A stretch of DNA of 10,551 nucleotides from IH12 sp041987265. Lineage in GTDB: Bacteria > Pseudomonadota > Alphaproteobacteria > Caulobacterales > Hyphomonadaceae. The position numbers were made by a program, and so were the translations under genes. The notes below the pieces were generated by a model. It had not been told where the DNA came from, ran no database searches, and saw only the letters and a program-made list of their open reading frames with translations. Where the stretch lies: contig JBHIWT010000122.1 in NCBI GenBank assembly GCA_041987265.1, positions 1 to 10,551 on the forward strand, read 5' to 3'. This document shows positions 1 to 5,291 of this stretch, in pieces. Within the stretch, counting starts at the first letter, position 1, and every line of letters begins with the position of its first letter.

Positions 1-1140
1 CTGCAGGCGTTTTTCCGTGTAGACGGGCTGGCTGTCGGGACCGGCGCCGCGCGGCGCCCAGACGTGCAGGTTGCAGTAGGCGGGTTCATCGCCGGATGCC
101 GGGGCGACGCGGCCTTCCCATCTCGCGCCGCCGGGTAGTTCGAGCGCGCCATAGCCGCTGGGTTCGTTGTGCGCCCATTCGCCGATCCATATGCGTCCCG
201 ACGGATCGGCGCCGACGCCATAGCCGTGGCGCGCGCCATTATCGAAATCGCCGCGATAGAAGGGCGCGTCGTGTTCATCGCCGAACCGCATGACGCCGAC
301 GCCATGGGGGCGGCCGTCAGTCGTGTGGCCGACATAGTCGGCATTGTGGTCGCGCCAGGTGCGATGATCGACGCCGGCTTCTTCCGCGCGTTCGGCGGCG
401 GCGGCTGCGGCGCGTGCGCGCCAGACGGCCTGGCGGGCGGATTCGACGAGCTGGCGTTTTTCGCCGCTGAGCGTTTCCGGCGACCAGGCGCTTTCTTCAA
501 GATGGAGCCGCAGCGCTTCGTTCTGGAGTGTCATGCGCTGGGCCGCGTTCTGGGCGGCGACGGCTTTCTTCCTTGAGAGCTGGGCGTCGTGTTCGGCGGC
601 CCTGCGCGCCGTGTCGCGTTCCAGCGCGGTCTGCTGTGCGAGCGCGAGCTGGTCGGTAAGGGAGGTGATGCGGGCGCTGAGATTTTCCGGCGTGAGGTCG
701 GCGCGCATGGATTCCTCCAGCGGGTCTCCAGCGTGGCGGTCGGCCCATTCCTTCAGCCGCGCAGCGTCGCCGTGGGCGCTGACATAGGCGGCGAGGCCGG
801 GGCGGGCGAGGGCCTTGCCGAGGGCTTCGAGCGTGGCGAGCCAGTTGCGGCTGGGGGTAGCAATTTCATCGGCGCGCAGCGCGAGCCAGCCTTTCGGCGC
901 GGTTGCGGTTTTGTCGCTGACAAGCAGACAGGTCGCGCCGGCGCTTTCCGGCGTTGCGAATTGTTCGGTGGCTGGCGTTGCGATGCAGAGTGGAACGAGG
1001 CCGGCGTCGGTCGCATCGTCGTTGGCGTCGCTTGTCGTGCATTCAACAAGCAGCGCAGCGAGCGCGTCTTCAATGCGCTGGCGCACATCGGCGCTGACTT
1101 CGTCTGCGCACATAATCATGACGCGATGACGCGGTGTCAT
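1..1140 (-). CDS. MORN-repeat protein with central coiled coil (partial, 3' end outside window)
   Basis: An open frame of 380 codons reads without a stop from an ATG at 1140 to the left edge, so the C-terminus is missing. Residues 1-145 are a globular region I do not recognise. Residues about 150-255 are heptad-like and Ala/Gln/Arg-rich, a probable coiled coil. From about 269 there are three to four MORN-type repeats: YVGHTTDGRPHGVGVMRFGD, then YRGDFDNGARHGYGVG (295-310), WIGEWAHNEPSGYGAL (318-333) and the start of another at WEGRV (341). The Y/W-x-G-x(n)-G-x-G-x-G spacing is diagnostic. MORN repeats in bacteria are thought to be protein or lipid interaction modules; no enzymatic role is visible. 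A GGAGGA lies 12 nt before the start, a little far for a ribosome site. There is no signal peptide, so it is probably cytoplasmic. It lies 87 nt downstream of pspF on the same strand with no clear terminator between, so co-transcription is possible. The repeat assignment is firm; the function is unknown. Confidence 0.85.
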   Translation of the reverse strand, partial: MTPRHRVMIMCADEVSADVRQRIEDALAALLVECTTSDANDDATDAGLVPLCIATPATEQFATPESAGATCLLVSDKTATAPKGWLALRADEIATPSRNWLATLEALGKALARPGLAAYVSAHGDAARLKEWADRHAGDPLEESMRADLTPENLSARITSLTDQLALAQQTALERDTARRAAEHDAQLSRKKAVAAQNAAQRMTLQNEALRLHLEESAWSPETLSGEKRQLVESARQAVWRARAAAAAAERAEEAGVDHRTWRDHNADYVGHTTDGRPHGVGVMRFGDEHDAPFYRGDFDNGARHGYGVGADPSGRIWIGEWAHNEPSGYGALELPGGARWEGRVAPASGDEPAYCNLHVWAPRGAGPDSQPVYTEKRLQ

Positions 1141-1227
1141 TGGCTTGGCCCGTCCTCCGGCGCAGGACACTGCATCGCGCAGGCAGGCAGGCCAAGACTG
1201 CTCGCGCAAGTTTGTGCTGCCGGGCGG

Positions 1228-2328
1228 TCAATCGCCGGGTTTGGCGTCGCCCGGTTTGCCGGAGAGGCTGTACTTGCGCAGCAGGCCGCGCATCTGATGG
1301 TAGGAGAGGCCCAGCGCGTCGGCGGCTTTCTTCTGGTGGCCGTCATTGGCGCGCAGGGCCTGTCTGAGCAGGCGCTGTTCCAGCGCGGCGACGGTTTCGG
1401 TGAAGTTGGCGTTGTTTTCCGGAGGGGGCTCGGGCGGGTCTGCGGTTTCGGCTTGTTGTTGTGCGTGCTGGGTATCGGTCGCCGGCGCCGGGGCGGCGGA
1501 TGACTTCGCGATGTCGGCGCGCGGCCGCCATGGCGAGTCGAACGGATCGAGCATGCCAGGGCGCAACGTGACTGGTCCGAGGAAGCCGCCATCGGCGCCT
1601 TCGGCGAGCGCGTGGAAGGTTGCGCGTTCGGCGGTGTTCTTGAGTTCGCGGACGTTGCCGGGCCAGGGATGGTCGATCATCTTGTTGAGCGCGCCCTGCG
1701 ACCAGCCGGGGAAGCCGTCGGCTTCGAGTTCGCGGGCGATGCGCGCACCGAAATGCTCGGCGAGGAGTTCGATATCCTGCGGCCTGGCGCGCAGCGGGGC
1801 GACGGTGATGACGTCGAAGGCGAGGCGGTCGAGAAGGTCGGCGCGGAAGCGGCCGTCTTCGGCGCGCGCCGGCAGGTCGACGTTTGTGGCGGCGACGATG
1901 CGGACGTCGCAATTGAGGACCTGTTCGCCGCCGAGGCGTTGATATTCGCCGTATTCAACGACGCGCAGGAGTTTTTCCTGCACCGGGAGGGAGGCGGTGG
2001 CGATCTCGTCGAGGAAGAGCGTACCGCCGTCGGCCTGTTCGAAACGGCCCGCGCGCTTTCTTGTGGCGCCGGTGAAGGCGCCGGCTTCGTGGCCGAAGAG
2101 TTCGCTGTCGAGAAGATCGTCTGACAGTGCGGCGCAATTGACCTTGACGAACGGCTGGTCCCAGCGCGGGGATAGAAAGTGGAGGCGTTCGGCGATCAGC
2201 TCCTTGCCGGTGCCGCGTTCGCCGATGACAAGGATCGGGCGGTCGACCAGCGCGGCGCGCGAAACGTGTTCGAGGGTTTCGAGCCACGCCGGGGATTGTC
2301 CGACCAGTTCTGGAGGATTCGCCGCCAT
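1228..2328 (-). CDS. pspF: PspF, sigma-54-dependent activator of the phage-shock operon
   Basis: 366 residues; a AAA+ bacterial enhancer-binding protein without an N-terminal receiver domain, as in PspF. Seen: Walker A GERGTGKE (36-43), sigma-54-contacting GAFTGA loop (83-88), Walker B GGTLFLDE (101-108), FRADLLDRLAFDV (sensor/arginine-finger region), GNVRELKN near 225, and a C-terminal Fis-type helix-turn-helix (AADALGLSYHQMRGLLRKY). Trp56 is present in SPRW at the position where E. coli PspF uses Trp56 to bind its inhibitor PspA, so negative control by PspA is probably kept. It is about 40 residues longer than the 325-residue E. coli protein; the extra length is a Pro/Ala/Gln-rich linker (roughly residues 270-310) between the ATPase and the DNA-binding domain. 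It is divergent from the psp genes. Two palindromes that could be its own binding sites lie 22-59 bp upstream of the start codon, which would permit autorepression as known in E. coli. No good Shine-Dalgarno or sigma-70 promoter was seen upstream. Confidence 0.96.
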   Translation of the reverse strand: MAANPPELVGQSPAWLETLEHVSRAALVDRPILVIGERGTGKELIAERLHFLSPRWDQPFVKVNCAALSDDLLDSELFGHEAGAFTGATRKRAGRFEQADGGTLFLDEIATASLPVQEKLLRVVEYGEYQRLGGEQVLNCDVRIVAATNVDLPARAEDGRFRADLLDRLAFDVITVAPLRARPQDIELLAEHFGARIARELEADGFPGWSQGALNKMIDHPWPGNVRELKNTAERATFHALAEGADGGFLGPVTLRPGMLDPFDSPWRPRADIAKSSAAPAPATDTQHAQQQAETADPPEPPPENNANFTETVAALEQRLLRQALRANDGHQKKAADALGLSYHQMRGLLRKYSLSGKPGDAKPGD

Positions 2329-2349
2329 GGGGTGAAATATGCCATGTGA

Positions 2350-2387
2350 TGGCGAAATGCGCCAGTTATTTCTGGCGACCTATGCCA
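2350..2387. promoter_or_regulatory. Pair of TGGC-N7-GCCA palindromes, probable PspF upstream activating sites
   Basis: Two 15-bp inverted repeats of identical design, TGGC-N7-GCCA, lie at 2350-2364 and 2373-2387. In the first the arms extend to TGGCG/CGCCA. Their centres (2357 and 2380) are 23 bp apart, about two helical turns, so both face the same side of the DNA. Relative to the predicted transcription start near 2488 they are centred at about -131 and -108, close to the -80 to -126 range known for PspF sites in enterobacteria. They also sit just upstream of pspF, where bound PspF could repress its own gene. Assignment to PspF rests on position and symmetry, not on a matched consensus. Confidence 0.65.
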
Positions 2388-2431
2388 AATTTGCAAAGAT
2401 CAGTTCGACGATTGCTCGAAATCTACTGTAA

Positions 2432-2444
2432 AATCAGCCTCTTA
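2432..2444 (+). promoter_or_regulatory. IHF binding site (perfect consensus match)
   Basis: AATCAGCCTCTTA fits WATCARNNNNTTR at every defined position. It lies between the two putative PspF palindromes and the -24/-12 promoter, centred near -50. IHF bending at this place is known to bring PspF to sigma-54 polymerase at psp promoters. The surroundings (about 2365-2460) are clearly more AT-rich than the flanking genes, as is usual for IHF sites. Confidence 0.7.
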
Positions 2445-2461
2445 TTTGGTTATCGAAAAGT

Positions 2462-2477
2462 TGGCACGCTGGTTGCA
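2462..2477 (+). promoter_or_regulatory. Sigma-54 (-24/-12) promoter of the psp operon
   Basis: TGGCACGCTGGTTGCA matches the sigma-54 consensus TGGCACG-N4-TTGCW at all positions. The invariant GG (2463-2464) and GC (2475-2476) are separated by exactly 10 bp. Transcription should begin near 2487-2490, giving a 5' leader of about 36 nt before the first start codon at 2525. The leader contains the 8-bp palindrome CACCGGTG (2501-2508). No other comparable -24/-12 element was noticed in the window. Confidence 0.93.
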
Positions 2478-2524
2478 AACAATGTTTCATGCCGGGACAA
2501 CACCGGTGAAGTCAGGAGGCCAAG

Positions 2525-2662
2525 ATGCGTGAAGATGAATACAGGAGCGAGAACAACACCCGCGACACACTCAAGCGGTTTGGCCGGTGGCTCACCACCC
2601 GTCCGGTCGAGAGCTGGGGCTTCTTTGTCGCCGGCGTCCTGATCGCACGCATCCTCTTCTGA
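2525..2662 (+). CDS. 45-residue single-pass membrane protein, first gene of the psp operon
   Basis: The first open frame after the sigma-54 promoter: ATG at 2525, TGA at 2660-2662. A perfect AGGAGG (2514-2519) stands 5 nt before the ATG, the best ribosome site in the operon, so I consider it a real gene despite its size. The N-terminal half is charged (MREDEYRSENNTRDTLKRFG). The C-terminal half from about residue 31 is hydrophobic and aromatic (WGFFVAGVLIARILF) and ends the protein, like a tail anchor; the part around RFGRWLTTRPVESW could be a surface-lying amphipathic helix. It starts 166 nt before pspA with a 28-nt gap between the two. It does not resemble E. coli PspB, PspC, PspD, PspE or PspG that I can recall. 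A role in signalling to or membrane docking of PspA is inference from position only. Confidence 0.8.
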   Translation: MREDEYRSENNTRDTLKRFGRWLTTRPVESWGFFVAGVLIARILF

Positions 2663-2690
2663 TCGAAGCAACAAGACGAAAGGTTCTGAT

Positions 2691-3392
2691 ATGGGCGTTT
2701 TCACCCGACTGTCCGACATCATCAACTCGAACATCAACGCGATGCTCGACAAGGCCGAAGATCCCGAAAAGATCGCGCGCCTGATCATCCAGGAGATGGA
2801 AGACACGCTCGTCGAGGTCCGCGCTGCCGCGGCCCGCTCGATGGCAGACAAGAAAGAATACGAACGCGACCTCGTAAGCCTCCAAGCAAAAAGAGAGGAC
2901 TGGGCGTCGAAGGCAGAGCTCGCCGTGGAAAAGGGGCGTGAAGACCTCGCCCGCGGTGCGCTCGCCGCTAAACAGCGGGCCGAACGCGAGATCGAAAGCC
3001 TGAACCAGGCGCTGAAAGCGATCGACGATGTTTCGGCCAAGCGTCAGGACGACCTGGCGAAGCTGCAGGCCAAGCTGGACGAAGCGAAGACGAAACATCG
3101 CGCGCTTATCGTCCGCCGCGAGGCCGCCGAGCAGCGGATCTCGATGCGCTCGAAGATGGAGGTCAACAAGGTTGACGAAGCCATCCAGCGCTACGCCAAG
3201 GTCGAGCGCAAAGTCGACGAGATGGAGGCCTATGCCGACCTGATCAATGTCGGCGACCAGTCGCTCGAAGCGCAGTTCCAGGATCTGGCGGCCGAAGAGT
3301 CGGTGGAGAAGGAACTGGCCGAACTCAAGCGCAAGCGCGGCGGTTCGGCGCCGGCGAAGAAGTCTGCGAGCTCTGAAGGCGGAGCCTCGTGA
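2691..3392 (+). CDS. pspA: PspA, phage-shock effector and PspF inhibitor (PspA/IM30/ESCRT-III family)
   Basis: 233 residues, close to the 222 of E. coli PspA. The N-terminal MGVFTRLSDIINSNINAML is the amphipathic membrane-binding helix, followed by the highly conserved EDPEKIARLIIQEMEDTLVE. The rest is almost wholly charged coiled coil (about 25-215), with the family segment KAELAVEKGREDLARGAL near 80-95. The last 20 residues are a low-complexity Ser/Ala/Lys tail (APAKKSASSEGGAS). Known role of the family: binds PspF and blocks its ATPase in unstressed cells; under membrane stress it is released, oligomerises on the inner membrane and limits proton leakage. Trp56 in the neighbouring PspF agrees with this. 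A weak AAAGG precedes the ATG. The stop TGA overlaps the next start (TGATG), so translation of the first pspB is probably coupled to it. Confidence 0.97.
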   Translation: MGVFTRLSDIINSNINAMLDKAEDPEKIARLIIQEMEDTLVEVRAAAARSMADKKEYERDLVSLQAKREDWASKAELAVEKGREDLARGALAAKQRAEREIESLNQALKAIDDVSAKRQDDLAKLQAKLDEAKTKHRALIVRREAAEQRISMRSKMEVNKVDEAIQRYAKVERKVDEMEAYADLINVGDQSLEAQFQDLAAEESVEKELAELKRKRGGSAPAKKSASSEGGAS

Positions 3393-3631
3393 TGGAATGG
3401 GTCGCAACCCTTGCGATCGTCATCGGGCTGCCCTGGTTGTTCCTGCACTATCTGACCAAGAACCGGGCTTCAGGGCGGCTCGATGGAGATGAGGAGCGGA
3501 TGCTGGAGGATCTCTGGAAATCTGCTCGTGGAATGGAGCGTCGGGTCGAAACCCTGGAGCGCCTGATGGAAGATGAAGCGCCGATGGGATCGCGGGAACG
3601 CCTGCAACCGACGCGCCGGGGGTATAACTGA
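3392..3631 (+). CDS. pspB: PspB-like membrane protein, paralogue 1
   Basis: 79 residues from ATG at 3392; a GTG at 3389 is also in frame and would add one residue, but the GGAG at 3381-3384 is better spaced for the ATG. Layout is PspB: a membrane helix at the extreme N-terminus (about 3-20) running into WLFLHYLTK, then a cytoplasmic stretch with EERMLEDLWKSARGMERR and a leucine-zipper-like end VETLERLMEDE. E. coli PspB (74 residues) has the same PIWLWLHY and IQALESILDAE elements. PspB and PspC are inner-membrane partners that sense stress and relieve the PspA-PspF block. Overlaps pspA by one base and the next gene by one base (TGATG both times). Shortest and most E. coli-like of the three copies. 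Confidence 0.9.
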   Translation: MEWVATLAIVIGLPWLFLHYLTKNRASGRLDGDEERMLEDLWKSARGMERRVETLERLMEDEAPMGSRERLQPTRRGYN

Positions 3632-3903
3632 TGGATCCGGAAGCCCTGTTTGGAATGCTGCTTGGCCTTGTGGGGATCATCTCGATCTTCGTGGTCCTGC
3701 CCTGGCTGTTCCTCCACTACTTCGCAAAGGCCCGTTCTTCGGGACGGTTGTCGGATGACGAGGAGCGGATGCTTGAAGATCTCTGGCGCTCTGCACGGAC
3801 GATGGAACGCCGGATCGAGACGCTGGAACGGCTGATTGAAAGTGAGCCGGCGCCTCAGGATCCTGCAGGTCATCGGCGGCCGTCGGAAGGATACACGCGG
3901 TGA
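3631..3903 (+). CDS. PspB-like membrane protein, paralogue 2
   Basis: 90 residues. Same design as the preceding gene: membrane helix about 8-29 with the junction VVLPWLFLHY, then DDEERMLEDLWRSARTMERR and IETLERLIESE, and a short polar tail. The segment RTMERRIETLERLI is identical to the third copy even at DNA level (41 bp). The start ATG overlaps the stop of copy 1 (TGATG) and its own stop overlaps the GTG start of copy 3 (GTGA), so all are probably translated as a coupled unit. Assignment to the PspB family is firm; whether it senses the same signal as copy 1 is not visible. Confidence 0.88.
   Translation: MDPEALFGMLLGLVGIISIFVVLPWLFLHYFAKARSSGRLSDDEERMLEDLWRSARTMERRIETLERLIESEPAPQDPAGHRRPSEGYTR
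3796..3836 (+). repeat. 41-bp direct repeat, copy A (in PspB paralogue 2)
   Basis: The 41 bases starting CGGACGATGG and ending GGCTGAT are identical to 4122-4162, with mismatches immediately on both sides. Both lie in the same codon phase and encode RTMERRIETLERLI. Identity at third positions, while flanking sequence has diverged, points to recent duplication or gene conversion between the two pspB copies. Confidence 0.95.
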
Positions 3904-4226
3904 GCGAGGAAGAGCAGATCGAAGCTGCGATCCAACATGCGCTCGATAGCGGCGCACTGGATCTGGGCCTTGCAATCGGATTTGGGGTCGCCGGCCTGAT
4001 CTTCATCTGCCTCTTCGTCGTGCTGCCCTGGATGTTCCTTCACTACCTGACCAAGGCGCGGTCGAGTTCCGGGCTGAGCCAGGACGAGGAACGGATGCTT
4101 GAAGAGATCTGGAAGTCGTCCCGGACGATGGAACGCCGGATCGAGACGCTGGAACGGCTGATCGAGACTGAACCGAAAAAGAGTGCGCAGGACATGCGCC
4201 AGGAAACAGGAGACAGAATACAATGA
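3900..4226 (+). CDS. PspB-like membrane protein, paralogue 3, with N-terminal extension
   Basis: 108 residues from a GTG start at 3900 overlapping the previous stop (GTGA). It has an acidic, helical extension of about 20 residues (MSEEEQIEAAIQHALDSGAL) before the membrane helix (about 23-48, ending VVLPWMFLHYLTK), then DEERMLEEIWKSSRTMERR and IETLERLIETE, and a polar tail (about 91-108). If the usual PspB topology holds, the extension would be on the periplasmic side, which copies 1 and 2 lack. Its stop overlaps the pspC start (ATGA). E. coli has a single PspB, so the triplication is unusual. Confidence 0.88.
   Translation: MSEEEQIEAAIQHALDSGALDLGLAIGFGVAGLIFICLFVVLPWMFLHYLTKARSSSGLSQDEERMLEEIWKSSRTMERRIETLERLIETEPKKSAQDMRQETGDRIQ
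4122..4162 (+). repeat. 41-bp direct repeat, copy B (in PspB paralogue 3)
   Basis: Second copy of the repeat at 3796-3836, 326 bp downstream. Because both copies are in the same codon phase of their genes, recombination between them would delete 326 bp and leave an in-frame hybrid with the N-terminus of paralogue 2 and the C-terminus of paralogue 3. Confidence 0.95.
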
Positions 4227-4633
4227 GCGATTATCAAACCTCCCCCAACCCCAAGCGGTTCTACCGCAGCCGTCACAAGGTGATCGCGGGCGTGTGCGCC
4301 GGCATCGCCGAGCGGATGGGCTGGGACATCATGCTGACCCGGGTCGTCGTGGCGATCCTGTTCTTCACGGGGATGTTCTCGGGCGTCATCTTCATCGGCT
4401 ACTTCGTCCTGTGGGCGATCACGCCGACGCGCCGGTACACGCCGCGCAATCTGACGCCGGACGAAGAGCGGTTCTGGTCGGGCGTATCTGATCGTCCTTC
4501 CGAGACGTTCTCGAACATTCGCTACAAGTTCCGCGACCTTGATGACCGGCTGGCCGGCATGGAGCGCACGGTGACCAGCGATGAGTGGAAACTGCGCCGC
4601 GAGTTCCGCGATCTTGAGGGCGGGGCGCAGTAG
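4223..4633 (+). CDS. pspC: PspC, inner-membrane phage-shock regulator
   Basis: 136 residues. The N-terminal PspC domain is clear: KRFYRSRHKVIAGVCAGIAE followed by RMGWDIMLTRVVVAIL, then a hydrophobic stretch (about 38-66) and the conserved WAITPTR. The C-terminal cytoplasmic part has FSNIRYKFRDLDDRLAGMER and a closing motif with TVTSDEW, L124 and REFRDL, the typical PspC tail. With PspB it forms the membrane complex that counteracts PspA inhibition of PspF. The start overlaps the last pspB stop (ATGA), implying coupled translation. The 20-residue tail 112-131 aligns without gaps to the end motif of all six small proteins encoded downstream. Confidence 0.95.
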   Translation: MSDYQTSPNPKRFYRSRHKVIAGVCAGIAERMGWDIMLTRVVVAILFFTGMFSGVIFIGYFVLWAITPTRRYTPRNLTPDEERFWSGVSDRPSETFSNIRYKFRDLDDRLAGMERTVTSDEWKLRREFRDLEGGAQ

Positions 4634-4642
4634 GATTGAGCC

Positions 4643-4669
4643 GGCCGCGGGACGAAGAAGCCTGCGGCC
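4643..4669 (+). other. Stem-loop in the gap after pspC
   Basis: GGCCGCGGG (4643-4651) pairs with CCTGCGGCC (4661-4669) over 9 bp with one G-U pair, loop ACGAAGAAG. It starts 10 nt after the pspC stop. There is no following T-tract, so it is not a standard intrinsic terminator. It may protect the 3' end of the pspA-pspC mRNA segment or lower expression of the downstream genes. It marks a boundary: upstream genes overlap each other, downstream genes are spaced by 24-52 nt. Confidence 0.5.
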
Positions 4670-4701
4670 ACAATACGGGCGAGCCACACAGGAGAGGGAC
4701 C

Positions 4702-4941
4702 ATGGCTCGGAAGTCGGGTTTTGATACGAGAATAGCGATTGCGGCCGGGGTATTGGTCGCCGGAGTGTTCGTCGCGATGAGCGCTGCGCATACCGGTGAT
4801 GTGGATCTGGGCGCAGGCGATGTGATGATTTCTATGTCGCGCGGAGAGTCGGGCATCCTGATGGATATCGCGCCGAGAACGTGTCCGCCGCATTGCGGAT
4901 TTGACCTGAGCTGGCGGCCTTTGACGCGGCCAGGCCAATAG
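4702..4941 (+). CDS. 79-residue exported or membrane-anchored protein with CPPHC motif
   Basis: I chose the ATG at 4702 because GGAGAGGG (4691-4698) is correctly placed before it; an in-frame ATG at 4636 would give 22 extra polar residues and would run through the post-pspC stem-loop. Basic N-terminus (MARKSGFDTR), one hydrophobic segment (IAIAAGVLVAGVFVAM, 11-26) then SAAHTGD. This could be a signal peptide cleaved around Ala28-Ala29 or an N-terminal anchor; either way the remaining 50 residues should be periplasmic. That part has exactly two cysteines in TCPPHCGFDL (C61, C65), suggesting a disulfide, a metal site or a redox role. It lacks the coiled-coil motif of its neighbours. I recognise no family. 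Confidence 0.75.
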   Translation: MARKSGFDTRIAIAAGVLVAGVFVAMSAAHTGDVDLGAGDVMISMSRGESGILMDIAPRTCPPHCGFDLSWRPLTRPGQ

Positions 4942-4974
4942 AACCACCGATAGAACGGGAAGTGGGACCCTTAG

Positions 4975-5247
4975 ATGTTTGACGCCTTCGACAATCCTTT
5001 CGCCATGGTGGTCGCGATCGTCGCGATCGTGTTCGGCGCCAAAGTCTGGCGGACGCACATGCTGACAAAGGCGAAGGCGGCGCGCTCGCCGGAAGACGAC
5101 AAACTGATCAAGTCGATGCAGGGCGACATTCATTCGCTGAACGAACGGGTCCGGGTGCTGGAAAAGCTTGTGACGGATGATGACCGCCAGCTGGCGAACG
5201 AGATTGACCGGCTGCGGGATATTGGAAGTCAGGGCGCGAATACCTAA
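4975..5247 (+). CDS. Small PspB/PspC-tail-like membrane protein 1
   Basis: 90 residues. N-terminal membrane helix (about 10-24, MVVAIVAIVFGAKVW), a positive juxtamembrane stretch (THMLTKAKAARS), then a predicted coiled coil ending in the shared motif at 61-80 (VLEKLVTDDD followed by LANEIDRL). The topology matches PspB, the tail matches PspC. A purine-rich GTGGGA (4962-4967) is 7 nt before the start. It follows the CPPHC gene by 33 nt on the same strand. A function in the Psp membrane complex is inferred from operon position and motif; no experimental family assignment is known to me. Confidence 0.87.
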   Translation: MFDAFDNPFAMVVAIVAIVFGAKVWRTHMLTKAKAARSPEDDKLIKSMQGDIHSLNERVRVLEKLVTDDDRQLANEIDRLRDIGSQGANT

Positions 5248-5291
5248 ATATTACTGATAGTTCAGAAAACGATGCAGGAGGGACGGACGGT

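Noticed and set aside
61..63. Possibility that the CPPHC protein is a DsbA/thioredoxin-type oxidoreductase
   Set aside because: The spacing is CxxxC, not CxxC (as in CPHC), and the 79-residue protein is too short for a thioredoxin fold. The coordinates given are residues of that protein (gene at 4702-4941).
589..1503. Long plus-strand open frame across 589-1503
   Set aside because: It is antisense to the MORN gene and pspF, has low-complexity Gly/Arg-rich composition and no ribosome site. Such frames are common opposite GC-rich genes.
2329..2430. Sigma-70 promoter for pspF on the minus strand
   Set aside because: TTGCAA-like and AAATAA-like hexamers can be found, but none with convincing matches and spacing, so no call was made.
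2592..3407. 271-codon minus-strand open frame opposite pspA
   Set aside because: PspA is certain on the other strand. The antisense product has no recognisable motif and no ribosome site.
4636..4701. Extended N-terminus for the CPPHC protein from the ATG at 4636
   Set aside because: It would place 22 polar residues before the hydrophobic segment and lacks a ribosome site, while the ATG at 4702 has a good GGAGAGGG.
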